Shown here: positions 5,799 through 12,749 of the stretch, piece by piece | How the letters are laid out: every line of letters starts with the position of its first letter | Numbering within the stretch: the first letter of the stretch is position 1 | NCBI GenBank assembly: GCA_020631035.1 | Contig: JAHDIA010000032.1 | Span: 1 to 17,160, forward strand | Direction: 5' to 3' | Length of the DNA: 17,160 nucleotides | Origin: Chitinophagales bacterium | GTDB taxonomy: Bacteria; Bacteroidota; Bacteroidia; Chitinophagales; UBA2359 | The notes under the pieces: model-generated | The model's input: the letters and a program-made list of their open reading frames with translations, nothing else | Told to the model about the DNA's origin: nothing | The model's database searches: none | Translations under genes and position numbers: made by a program

Positions 5799-7931
5799 AT
5801 GAAAATAGATATTAATACTGTAAGTACCGAAGCTAAAAAAGACATCATAGAGCTTCAACAAAAAATAAGCGATTTTAAGTCAGGTAAAATCATAGAAGAT
5901 AAGTTCAAGCATTACCGTCTTACCCGTGGTGTATACGGACAAAGACAGCTAGGAGTACAAATGTTTCGTACCAAAATTCCATTTGGTAAGTTGACTGCTG
6001 ACCAACTCATTCGCCTTGCCGATGTTTCAGAAAAGTTTACCAATGGCAATTTGCACATCACTACTCGTCAGAATATACAAATGCATCATGTCAAGTTAGA
6101 AGATTCTCCTGCCATCTGGACTTTGTTGGAGGAAAAAAATGTCACCGCTCGTGAAGCTTGTGGCAATACCGTCCGCAACCTCACAGGTTCTGCTACCGCA
6201 GGCATCGACCCAGACGAACCATTTGATGTATCTCCTTATGTATATGCTGCTTTTCAATACTTTTTACGCAATCCCATTTGTCAAGATATGGGACGCAAAA
6301 TCAAACCTGCTTTTTCTTCTAGTGAAAAAGATTCAGCTTTTACTTACTTCCACGATTTTGGTTTTATCCCTAGAGTCAGAGAAGTAGACGGAAAAGAGGA
6401 AAGAGGTTTTAAGTTGGTTGTAGGGGGAGGCTTGGGCGCACAGTCTATCGTTGCCCAAACAGCCTATGAGTTCTTGCCCGAAAACCAAATCATTCCGTTT
6501 ATGGAAGCGGCTATTAGGGTATTTGATCGTCACGGAGAAAGAGCCAAAAGACAAAAGGCGCGTATGAAGTTCTTGGTCAAGCAGCTTGGATTGGATGGTT
6601 TCCTAGAATTGGTCGAACAAGAACGCAAAGCCATCAAAAACAAAGTAGTCGAGATTGACAGAGACGCTGTTCCCACTCCAGAACCAGCTTCGGTCAAATC
6701 CATTCCCACCTTTGAAATCAAAGATCAAAAAAGATACGAAGACTGGAAGCGAGTCAATACATTTGAGCAAAAGCAAAAAGGATTTTATGCAGTACAACTT
6801 AGGGTTTTGTTGGGAGACATCCACGCAGAAACTGCTCGTAAATTGGCTGCCTTGGTCAAAGATTGGGCTGCGGATGATATAAGACTGACCGTCAACCAAG
6901 GTATATTGCTCAAGTTTGTTCGCCCCGAAGTATTGCCTTATTTGTATAGTAAATTAGAGGAACTTGATTTGGCAGAACCTGGTTTTGGAACCATTGGCGA
7001 CATCACCGCTTGTCCAGGTACAGATACATGTAATTTGGGCGTAACCAATAGTACAGGACTTGCCAAAGTATTGGAAAACCTGATTAGAGAGGAGTATCCA
7101 GACTTAGTAGATGAGCGCAACATCCAAATCAAAATAAGTGGTTGTATGAATGCTTGTGGACAGCATATGGCAGCACAAATCGGCTTTCATGGTAGTTCCA
7201 TTCGCAATGGTGCATTGATTGCTCCAGCAATGCAAGTTGTATTGGGTGGAGGCGTCGACCCATCGGGAAAGGGATTTGTTGCAGAAAAAGTCATCAAAGT
7301 CCCTACAAAGAGAATTACAGATGTATTGCGTTATTTGCTCAATGATTATGAAGACAAAAGAACAGAAGGCGAATACTTCAATGACTATTACTACCGCTTG
7401 GGTAAAAAATACTTTTACACTTTACTCAAACCTCTAGGCGACAAAAACAATTTGACAGATGAAGACTACAAAGATTGGGGACAAGACGGAGTATATGAAC
7501 AAGCCATTGGAGTAGGAGAGTGTGCAGGTGTAAGTTATGATGTGGTAGCAACCATCTTAGAAGAAAGCATTGAAAAATTAGACCTTGCTGAAGCCGCCTT
7601 AAATACCGAAGCCTATGCCGATAGTATTTATCATAGTTACAGTGCCTTTGTTATTGGAGCCAAAGCATTGTTGTTGAGTGAGGACATTAAGTGTAACACT
7701 CAGAAAGGCATCATCAATGATTTTGATGAGCATTTTGTAGCACAAGATAAAATTCAATTGCCAACCAGCTTTAATGAATTGGTTTTGCAAATCAATAAAG
7801 AAGAACCTTCTGAAGCATTTGCCAAAACCTATCTCAAAAGTGCCAATGATTTCTTTAGTAAGGTGCAAACCATTCGTGCCTTACAATTGGCACAACAGAA
7901 AACAGTTATTGTCAACTATTACAAAGCTTAA
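5799..7931 (+). CDS. Ferredoxin-type nitrite/sulfite reductase with C-terminal HEPN-like domain
   Basis: A 710-residue siroheme/4Fe-4S reductase, most likely assimilatory sulfite reductase (six-electron reduction of sulfite to sulfide). The two half-domains of the NirA/Sir fold are visible: HITTRQNIQ at 86-94 and GNTVRNLTGS at 122-131 in the first, and the cofactor motif in the second with Cys405-x5-Cys411 and Cys449-x3-Cys453 (ACPGTDTC, SGCMNACGQH). The catalytic core ends near 555. Residues about 565-705 are extra for this family and look like a HEPN domain (AYADSIYHSYSAFVIGAKALL at 605-625, then KGIINDFDEHFV at 636-647). The R-x4-6-H ribonuclease motif of toxin HEPNs is absent. It is the first gene after the tandem cysteine attenuators, and its siroheme is made by the next two genes. 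Context favours sulfite over nitrite, although the family alone cannot separate them. Confidence 0.9.
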   Translation: MKIDINTVSTEAKKDIIELQQKISDFKSGKIIEDKFKHYRLTRGVYGQRQLGVQMFRTKIPFGKLTADQLIRLADVSEKFTNGNLHITTRQNIQMHHVKLEDSPAIWTLLEEKNVTAREACGNTVRNLTGSATAGIDPDEPFDVSPYVYAAFQYFLRNPICQDMGRKIKPAFSSSEKDSAFTYFHDFGFIPRVREVDGKEERGFKLVVGGGLGAQSIVAQTAYEFLPENQIIPFMEAAIRVFDRHGERAKRQKARMKFLVKQLGLDGFLELVEQERKAIKNKVVEIDRDAVPTPEPASVKSIPTFEIKDQKRYEDWKRVNTFEQKQKGFYAVQLRVLLGDIHAETARKLAALVKDWAADDIRLTVNQGILLKFVRPEVLPYLYSKLEELDLAEPGFGTIGDITACPGTDTCNLGVTNSTGLAKVLENLIREEYPDLVDERNIQIKISGCMNACGQHMAAQIGFHGSSIRNGALIAPAMQVVLGGGVDPSGKGFVAEKVIKVPTKRITDVLRYLLNDYEDKRTEGEYFNDYYYRLGKKYFYTLLKPLGDKNNLTDEDYKDWGQDGVYEQAIGVGECAGVSYDVVATILEESIEKLDLAEAALNTEAYADSIYHSYSAFVIGAKALLLSEDIKCNTQKGIINDFDEHFVAQDKIQLPTSFNELVLQINKEEPSEAFAKTYLKSANDFFSKVQTIRALQLAQQKTVIVNYYKA

Positions 7932-7949
7932 CCGAAAAACAATTTAAAG

Positions 7950-8723
7950 ATGAATACCAAAGCGCAATTTACATTGGTAGGAGCAGGACCAGGTGATCCT
8001 GACTTGATAACCTTAAAAGGAGTAAAAGCACTGGCAAAGGCAGATATTGTATTGTATGACGCCCTAGCCAACAAAGCACTTCTCGAATATGCTCCACGCA
8101 ATGCCGAAAAAATATTTGTAGGCAAAAGAGCGGGCAATCACCGTTTGAGCCAAGACGAAATAAATTTATTAATTGTTCAGAAAGTATTGCAAGGCAATCA
8201 CGTAGTTCGATTAAAGGGAGGCGACCCTTTTGTATTTGGGAGAGGACATGAAGAAATTGAATATGCCAAAGCCTTCAACATTGAAACTGCGATTGTTCCT
8301 GGGATTTCAAGTTGTATTTCTGTTCCTGAATTACAGGAGATTCCCTTGACTCGTAGAGGGGTGAGCGAGAGTTTTTGGGTAATTACAGCAACGACCAAAC
8401 ATGGCGCCTTTTCCAAGGATATTGCCATTGCTGCACAATCAACTGCAACCGTTGTTGTGTTGATGGGAATGCGCAAATTGCCCAAAATTGTAGAAGCATT
8501 TCAGCAAGAAGGAAAAGGTGAAACCCCAGTGATGGTCGTTCAAAATGGATCATTGCCCAACGAGCGTATGGCATTGGGAACAGTAGACAATATTGTAGAG
8601 GTGGTCGCCCAAGAAGGATTGTCGTCACCCGCCATTATTGTGATTGGAGAAGTAGTGAATTTGCATCCCGAATTGAATTATGAATATGTTAATTCACAAG
8701 TTCAAAAATCAAAATTCCCGTAG
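7950..8723 (+). CDS. cobA: Uroporphyrinogen-III C-methyltransferase (SUMT)
   Basis: This enzyme transfers two methyl groups from S-adenosylmethionine to uroporphyrinogen III to give precorrin-2 (EC 2.1.1.107), the first step to siroheme. The 257-residue protein has the family motifs VGAGPGDPDL at 10-19, VRLKGGDPFVFGRG at 86-99, VPGISS at 116-121 and PLTRRG at 132-137. It is a stand-alone SUMT; the dehydrogenase/chelatase half of CysG is a separate gene downstream. It starts 18 bp after the sulfite reductase stop codon. The last ten residues (after YEYV) look non-conserved, and the TAG stop at 8721-8723 is part of a GTAG-headed palindrome, so an inserted repeat may have replaced the original 3' end. 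Confidence 0.96.
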   Translation: MNTKAQFTLVGAGPGDPDLITLKGVKALAKADIVLYDALANKALLEYAPRNAEKIFVGKRAGNHRLSQDEINLLIVQKVLQGNHVVRLKGGDPFVFGRGHEEIEYAKAFNIETAIVPGISSCISVPELQEIPLTRRGVSESFWVITATTKHGAFSKDIAIAAQSTATVVVLMGMRKLPKIVEAFQQEGKGETPVMVVQNGSLPNERMALGTVDNIVEVVAQEGLSSPAIIVIGEVVNLHPELNYEYVNSQVQKSKFP

Positions 8724-8743
8724 AGACCTTGCACGCAAGGTCT
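8720..8743 (+). repeat. GTAG-headed palindrome 1
   Basis: GTAG (8720-8723) is followed by AGACCTTGC (8724-8732), a 2-nt loop and the exact complement GCAAGGTCT (8735-8743). It overlaps the cobA stop codon. No T run follows, so it is not an ordinary terminator. The GTAG head plus hairpin resembles REP elements mobilised by Y1-type transposases (RAYTs). Downstream the sequence ACAGAAAAC..ACGAAA leads to palindrome 2. Confidence 0.65.
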
Positions 8744-8763
8744 GAACAGAAAACGCACGAAAG

Positions 8764-8787
8764 TAGGGGCGAATAAACATTCGCCCA
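8764..8787 (+). repeat. GTAG-headed palindrome 2
   Basis: GTAG (8764-8767) precedes GGGCGAAT (8768-8775), loop AAAC and ATTCGCCC (8780-8787), an 8-bp perfect stem. The following spacer ACAGAAAACAGACGAAA nearly repeats the spacer after palindrome 1, so head, hairpin and spacer behave as one repeating unit of 44-49 bp. Confidence 0.7.
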
Positions 8788-8812
8788 AACAGAAAACAGA
8801 CGAAAACATTTG

Positions 8813-8837
8813 TAGAGGCGAATAAACGTTCGCCCCA
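8813..8837 (+). repeat. GTAG-headed palindrome 3
   Basis: GTAG (8813-8816) precedes a stem formed by GGCGAAT (8818-8824) and GTTCGCC (8829-8835), with loop AAAC and one G-U. It is almost the same sequence as palindrome 2. Farther on, GGCGTGAAGC (8843-8852) and GCTTACGCC (8892-8900) form a longer imperfect inverted repeat, so the whole 8720-8900 stretch is repeat-derived. Confidence 0.65.
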
Positions 8838-8902
8838 ATGAGGCGTGAAGCGGATAGAAAACAGAACCGACGCAGCACCAAAAGAGCCGATGCTTACGCC
8901 CG

Positions 8903-9008
8903 ATAGAAATGGATATGGTGGCATATTTAGCAACAAGTAGAGACATATGGTCATTAAAACAGTAAAGATGTTATTGATGATTATACAATGCCACCATAGA
9001 AATGGATA
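8903..9008. mobile_element. MITE-like 80-bp insertion with 13-bp flanking direct repeats
   Basis: ATAGAAATGGATA occurs at 8903-8915 and again at 8996-9008. Between them lies an 80-bp segment whose ends are inverted repeats: TATGGTGGCAT (8914-8924) and ATGCCACCATA (8988-8998), 11 bp perfect and overlapping the direct repeats by two or three bases. This is the pattern of a miniature inverted-repeat element with a target-site duplication. It has no coding capacity. It sits in the cobA-cysG gap inside the operon, which evidently tolerates it. I cannot assign a parent insertion sequence. Confidence 0.5.
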
Positions 9009-9078
9009 GCGGGGACAGACCGTCGACCGAAGTCAAGCCGTTCCGTACAAATAAAAATAAGAAGAAAAGAAAAAAACT

Positions 9079-9660
9079 ATGTCAACAGAACAAAACCCAT
9101 TGTATCCCATATTTCTCAAACTACATCAATTACAAATGTTGATAGTGGGGGCAGGAGAGGTCGGTATTGAAAAAATGACCTTTATATTGAAGAGCAGCCC
9201 AGATGCCAATATTACCATTGTTGCACCAGAAGTGAGAGAAGAAATATGGGCGTTGATTGAAGGCAAAGACAATGTGAAAGTGATACAGAAAAAGTTTGAC
9301 CGAGACGATTTGATTGGCAAAGATTTGGTGATTGCAGCGACCAATTTCCCAGAGCTCAACAAAGAAGTCAGGCTACAAGCCAAGCGCAAAGGATTGTTGG
9401 TCAATGTAGCAGACACACCCGCTTTGTGTGATTTTTACTTAGGCTCGATTGTGACGAGGGGGAATTTAAAAGTGGCGATTTCCACTAATGGAAAATCTCC
9501 AACCTTTGCCAAACGTTTTAGACAAGTGTTGGAAGAAATATTGCCGCACGATACAGCCGATTTGCTCAACAATCTCAAGACCATCAGAGACAATTTGAAA
9601 GGAGACTTTGAGTACAAGGTGAAAAAATTAAATGAATTAACCGCCGATTTGATAAAATAG
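9079..9660 (+). CDS. Precorrin-2 dehydrogenase / sirohydrochlorin ferrochelatase (Met8/CysG-N type)
   Basis: A bifunctional enzyme that oxidises precorrin-2 with NAD+ to sirohydrochlorin (EC 1.3.1.76) and inserts iron to give siroheme (EC 4.99.1.4). The 193-residue length matches a stand-alone CysG N-terminal unit. Visible motifs are the Rossmann loop VGAGEVG at 23-29 (GGG in many homologues), NVADTPALCDFY at 109-120 with D112 at the position of the conserved catalytic aspartate, and ISTNGKSPTFAKRFR near 138-152. It complements the separate cobA upstream. A 355-bp repeat island separates the two genes, and the next gene starts 5 bp after its stop codon. Confidence 0.95.
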   Translation: MSTEQNPLYPIFLKLHQLQMLIVGAGEVGIEKMTFILKSSPDANITIVAPEVREEIWALIEGKDNVKVIQKKFDRDDLIGKDLVIAATNFPELNKEVRLQAKRKGLLVNVADTPALCDFYLGSIVTRGNLKVAISTNGKSPTFAKRFRQVLEEILPHDTADLLNNLKTIRDNLKGDFEYKVKKLNELTADLIK

Positions 9661-9665
9661 ATTGA

Positions 9666-10394
9666 ATGGAAGCCAAGCGTTTACATTTATTAAACGAGTT
9701 GTTTGCGCCCTTGTCGCCGGCAAAAAGAATTACGACCTTGTATCAATATTTTGATCCGAGCGAGGTGATGTTTACCTCTTCTTTTGGAGCAACTTCGGTG
9801 GTTTTATTGCATATGATGCGTCAGAACCGTCCTAGTCAAAAAGTGCATTTTTTGGACACAACTTATCACTTTGCAGAGACTTTGGCGTATAAGAAAATGG
9901 TGAGCGAACAGTTTGGTTTGCAGGTGGAGGATATTTATCCTGACCCAACACAAAACCAATTGACCAAAGACGAGGAAACCTATAAGGATGATCCTAACTT
10001 ATGCTGTATGGTCAATAAGATTGTCCCAATGGATGCAGTAAAGGTCAATTACAAGGTTTGGATCAGTGGATTGATAGGCTATCAAACGCATTTTCGTTCA
10101 GGAATGGGTATCTTTGACGAAAATCAGGGAATGATTAAGTTCAATCCCTTGATTGACTTGACACACGACCAAGTAAAGGCTTATGTGAAAAAGTTCGATT
10201 TGCCTCAGCACCCACTCAAGGCACGAGGCTATCATTCGATTGGGTGTAAGCATTGTACCATCAAGGGCGAAGGACGAAATGGTCGTTGGCAAGGCAATGA
10301 CAAAACCGAATGTGGCTTGCATGTAGATACAAAACCCATTGCAAAATCAGCAACAGACAATATTGATTTGTCAAGTAAGGTTAATCAATCATAA
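9666..10394 (+). CDS. cysH: Adenylyl-sulfate (APS) reductase, 4Fe-4S CysH type
   Basis: This enzyme reduces activated sulfate to sulfite using thioredoxin or a similar reductant. The 242-residue protein has the PP-loop ATPase-like signature FTSSFGATSVVLLHM near 36-50, FLDTTYHFAET near 62-72 and the catalytic ECGLH at 215-219 (Cys216). Cys113-Cys114 and Cys194-x2-Cys197 are the four ligands of a 4Fe-4S cluster. The cluster marks the APS-using assimilatory form (EC 1.8.4.10) over the PAPS-using E. coli form. Two places where homologues usually have arginine differ: CCMVNK at 113-118 (commonly CCxxRK) and SGLIGYQ at 134-140 (commonly SGLRRxQ). No ATP sulfurylase gene is present in the window. 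The start lies 5 bp after the preceding stop codon, so the two genes are very likely cotranscribed. Confidence 0.92.
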   Translation: MEAKRLHLLNELFAPLSPAKRITTLYQYFDPSEVMFTSSFGATSVVLLHMMRQNRPSQKVHFLDTTYHFAETLAYKKMVSEQFGLQVEDIYPDPTQNQLTKDEETYKDDPNLCCMVNKIVPMDAVKVNYKVWISGLIGYQTHFRSGMGIFDENQGMIKFNPLIDLTHDQVKAYVKKFDLPQHPLKARGYHSIGCKHCTIKGEGRNGRWQGNDKTECGLHVDTKPIAKSATDNIDLSSKVNQS

Positions 10395-10422
10395 AACAAA
10401 AAACTTTTTACCAAATATGACT

Positions 10423-10437
10423 GTTTGTAGAGCAAAC
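10423..10437 (+). repeat. Small intercistronic hairpin
   Basis: GTTTG (10423-10427) and CAAAC (10433-10437) enclose a 5-nt loop in the 63-bp gap between cysH and the flavoprotein gene. GTAG is again present (10427-10430). No T run follows, so it may be a processing or stability element, or may have no function. Confidence 0.3.
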
Positions 10438-10457
10438 AAAAATAAGACATTATTAAA

Positions 10458-11468
10458 ATGATAGAAACAGATATTTTAATTATTGGAGCGGGACCCTGTG
10501 GTTTGTTTACTGTCTTTGAAGCAGGGCTGCTCAAATTGCGTTGTCACCTGATTGATGCATTGCCCGCAGCAGGTGGACAGTTGACCGAGATTTATCCCAA
10601 GAAACCCATTTACGATATTCCTGGGTTCCCTTCTATTTTGGCGGGTGAATTGGTGGACAACCTAATGGAACAAATTGAGCCTTTCAAACCTGGTTTTACA
10701 TTGGGCGAAAGAGCTGAAATTATCGACAAAGAACCCGATGGGCGTTTTAAGGTTGTGACCAATAGAGGAACAGTTCACTTGGCACACACCATTGCCATTG
10801 CAGGCGGTCTGGGTTGCTTTGAACCCCGTAAACCACCCATTGGCAACATTGCTCAGTTTGAAGACAATGGGGTTGCCTATATGATTAAGGACCCAGAAGT
10901 GTATAGAGACCAAAGAGTGGTCTTGGCAGGTGGAGGCGACTCGGCATTGGATTGGACCATTTTCTTAGCTGATGTGGCAAGTGAGGTATCACTCATTCAC
11001 CGCCGTACGAGCTTTAGAGGCGCATTGGATTCTGCCGAGAAAGTACACGCACTTGCAGAGAGTGGCAAAATCAATTTGATTACGAATGCACAAGTGATAG
11101 GACTCAACGGAAATGGCAAATTGAATGAGGTTGTCATCAAACACAAAGAGGGAGATGATACGGTAAAATCAACCGACCATTTTATTCCTTTGTTTGGTTT
11201 GTCGCCTAAGTTGGGGCCCATTGCCGATTGGGGATTGACCATTAACAAAAACGCCATTGAGGTAGACACTTTAGATTATTCAACCAATGTTCCTGGTATT
11301 TATGCAATTGGCGACATCAACACTTATCCTGGTAAGTTGAAGTTGATTTTGTGTGGATTCCACGAAGCGACCTTGATGGTACAATCTGCTTTTAAACACA
11401 TTTACCCCGACAAAAAGTTGAGCTTTAAGTATACGACCGTTAATGGTGTACAGGGGTTTGAGGGGTAA
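10458..11468 (+). CDS. Ferredoxin-NADP+ reductase, thioredoxin-reductase-like (YumC type)
   Basis: A 336-residue FAD/NADPH flavoprotein that resembles Bacillus YumC-type ferredoxin-NADP+ reductase (EC 1.18.1.2). Motifs are GAGPCG at 10-15 (FAD), GGQLTEIYPKKPIYDIPGFP at 39-58, GGGDSALDW at 158-166 (NADPH fold), HRR at 181-183 (2'-phosphate contact) and YAIGDINTYPGK near residue 285 (FAD). The redox-active CxxC of true thioredoxin reductases is missing, since the equivalent position reads GGGDSALDW, which supports a ferredoxin partner. As the last gene of the sulfur operon it probably supplies reduced ferredoxin to the sulfite reductase; this is inferred from position. A 63-bp gap separates it from cysH. 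Confidence 0.88.
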   Translation: MIETDILIIGAGPCGLFTVFEAGLLKLRCHLIDALPAAGGQLTEIYPKKPIYDIPGFPSILAGELVDNLMEQIEPFKPGFTLGERAEIIDKEPDGRFKVVTNRGTVHLAHTIAIAGGLGCFEPRKPPIGNIAQFEDNGVAYMIKDPEVYRDQRVVLAGGGDSALDWTIFLADVASEVSLIHRRTSFRGALDSAEKVHALAESGKINLITNAQVIGLNGNGKLNEVVIKHKEGDDTVKSTDHFIPLFGLSPKLGPIADWGLTINKNAIEVDTLDYSTNVPGIYAIGDINTYPGKLKLILCGFHEATLMVQSAFKHIYPDKKLSFKYTTVNGVQGFEG

Positions 11469-11588
11469 ATTGGTCGATGGTTTTCGGTCCATAGTCCATT
11501 GTCAGGTTTGCCATTTTGAAAACATTCGTTTTTCATTTGTGCATTCGTGGCTAACTTAAAAAATTAACATAGAGATTTATAAACAAAT

Positions 11589-11620
11589 GGCAAGTGGTTT
11601 TTGACTGCTTGCCGTTTTTT
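11589..11620 (+). terminator. Intrinsic terminator of the sulfur operon
   Basis: GGCAAGT (11589-11595) pairs with GCTTGCC (11607-11613), 7 bp with one wobble, over an 11-nt loop, and six T residues follow (11615-11620). It lies 120 bp after the flavoprotein stop codon. The rest of the 396-bp gap to the next gene (11469-11864) contains repeat copy B and two inverted repeats but no credible gene. Confidence 0.7.
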
Positions 11621-11627
11621 GTTTTTT

Positions 11628-11723
11628 GCAGCGTCATTGGTTCATGGCTACGCTCACTCTGGTTAGCCAACGCATATTTCATACTTCGTACAAGGGTTCA
11701 ACCACCCGCTCATCCTATGCTTC
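11628..11723 (+). repeat. Dispersed ~95-bp repeat, copy B
   Basis: This copy runs from GCAGCGTCATTG to CCGCTCATCCTATGCTTC. Against the inverted copy C, gap-free alignment by eye gives 73 identities in 96 positions, with an unbroken shared core CTGGTTAGCCAACGC and CTTCGTACAAG. It begins eight bases after the operon terminator's T run. A 61-codon frame that crosses it (11594-11779) is not a gene. Confidence 0.85.
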
Positions 11724-11765
11724 TTTTGAAAAAAATAATGTATTTTAGCGGAAGTAATTTGAGTG

Positions 11766-11825
11766 ACTTTAAGTGTTAAGCGATAGCGTCACTTAAAGTA
11801 GAAAGGAAACCAAGTTTTAAACTTG
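11766..11825. repeat. Two inverted repeats upstream of the YD/MORN-like gene
   Basis: ACTTTAAGTG (11766-11775) and CACTTAAAGT (11790-11799) form a perfect 10-bp stem with a 14-nt loop. CAAGTTT (11811-11817) and AAACTTG (11819-11825) form a second dyad around a single T. They lie 40-100 bp before the ATG at 11865. Neither has a following T run, so regulatory binding sites or remnants of short repeats are both possible. Confidence 0.4.
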
Positions 11826-11864
11826 CTTGAATATATCTATAAAATACAAACAGCCTAGGAACAA

Positions 11865-12698
11865 ATGAAAAAGAATTACCCCATTCAATTAATTATTTAT
11901 TTTATCTTTTTTGTGCTTACTTGTGTATACACTCAAACAAGTTTTGCCCAATACAGTACCGACCGCTATCATCCCAAAGAGGTTATTGCCGAAGAAGGTA
12001 TTGACAGTTGTAGAGTTTTTGTTGTAGAAGGAGACGATTGGACTTTGAAGCACGAAATCATTTATGATGAGCAGGGCAATGAAATAGAGTATGCCAGCAA
12101 TTTACGAGGCCACTATAGCTTATACGACTACAATGAAAATGGACAGTTGATTGCAGAATACTTCGTTCCTTTTGGTGAAAACTATTATTCCAAAGACTCT
12201 CTTTTTTACAACGAACAAGGACAGTTGATTCAACGCAATACCTATGGGGGAGATGGCAAGCGTTCTAGTACCAATACCTACAAATACAAAGATGATTTAT
12301 TGATTTTGTCTACCTACCAAGTAACAAACAATGCACAATTGATTTCAGAATATGAATACGAAAAAAACAAAATGACCATTCGCAAAGTATTTGATGACAA
12401 ACCCCATGGTGCAGAAATTCATATTTTTGATAAGAAGAAAAACTTGATTGAGTTCCAAGGACTCGATGCAGAAGGAAATGTATTGGTGAAACACAAAAAT
12501 AAATATGACAAAAAAAATCGACAAACAGAATTGGCAGCCTATGACCGAGATGGTCAACTCAGTCAAGTCTACAAAACGACCTATCAAAAAAATGGACTGA
12601 TTAAATTTAAAGAGACCTATACGAGTATAGTAGATGGTAAACTCGAAAATGCCGAATATGAAAAAACCATTTACGAGTACATTGTCACCAAACCCTAA
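11865..12698 (+). CDS. Secreted protein with YD/MORN-like repeats
   Basis: A 277-residue protein of unknown function with an N-terminal signal peptide (hydrophobic IIYFIFFVLTCVY, likely cleavage after SFAQ at residue 29). The mature part consists of short beta-hairpin-like repeats of the pattern Y-D/N-E-x-G-x-L/E-I, for example IIYDEQGNEIEY, YDYNENGQLIAEY, FYNEQGQLIQRN and YDRDGQLSQVYKT. They resemble the YD/RHS- and MORN-type repeats found in many Bacteroidota envelope proteins. No toxin domain or RHS core motif is present and the protein is short, so it is not a polymorphic toxin as it stands. It may be cotranscribed with the LRR/DUF4132 gene 51 bp downstream. The intervening AATTCATAATT..CTCACAATTC-like sequence is typical low-complexity spacer. 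Confidence 0.75.
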   Translation: MKKNYPIQLIIYFIFFVLTCVYTQTSFAQYSTDRYHPKEVIAEEGIDSCRVFVVEGDDWTLKHEIIYDEQGNEIEYASNLRGHYSLYDYNENGQLIAEYFVPFGENYYSKDSLFYNEQGQLIQRNTYGGDGKRSSTNTYKYKDDLLILSTYQVTNNAQLISEYEYEKNKMTIRKVFDDKPHGAEIHIFDKKKNLIEFQGLDAEGNVLVKHKNKYDKKNRQTELAAYDRDGQLSQVYKTTYQKNGLIKFKETYTSIVDGKLENAEYEKTIYEYIVTKP

Positions 12699-12749
12699 CG
12701 CACAATTCATAATTTACAACTCACAATTCCCAAAAAACTACCCCATAAA

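Noticed and set aside
8689..8954. Two overlapping minus-strand frames of 81-85 codons across the cobA-cysG spacer
   Set aside because: They read through palindromic repeats and the MITE-like element and have no protein-family resemblance.
11594..11779. 61-codon plus-strand frame
   Set aside because: It runs across a terminator and repeat copy B, and its composition (W, C, P-rich) is not like a real protein here.
11865..12698. RHS/polymorphic toxin
   Set aside because: The YD-like repeats are short and few, and there is no RHS core motif, toxin domain or immunity gene beside it.
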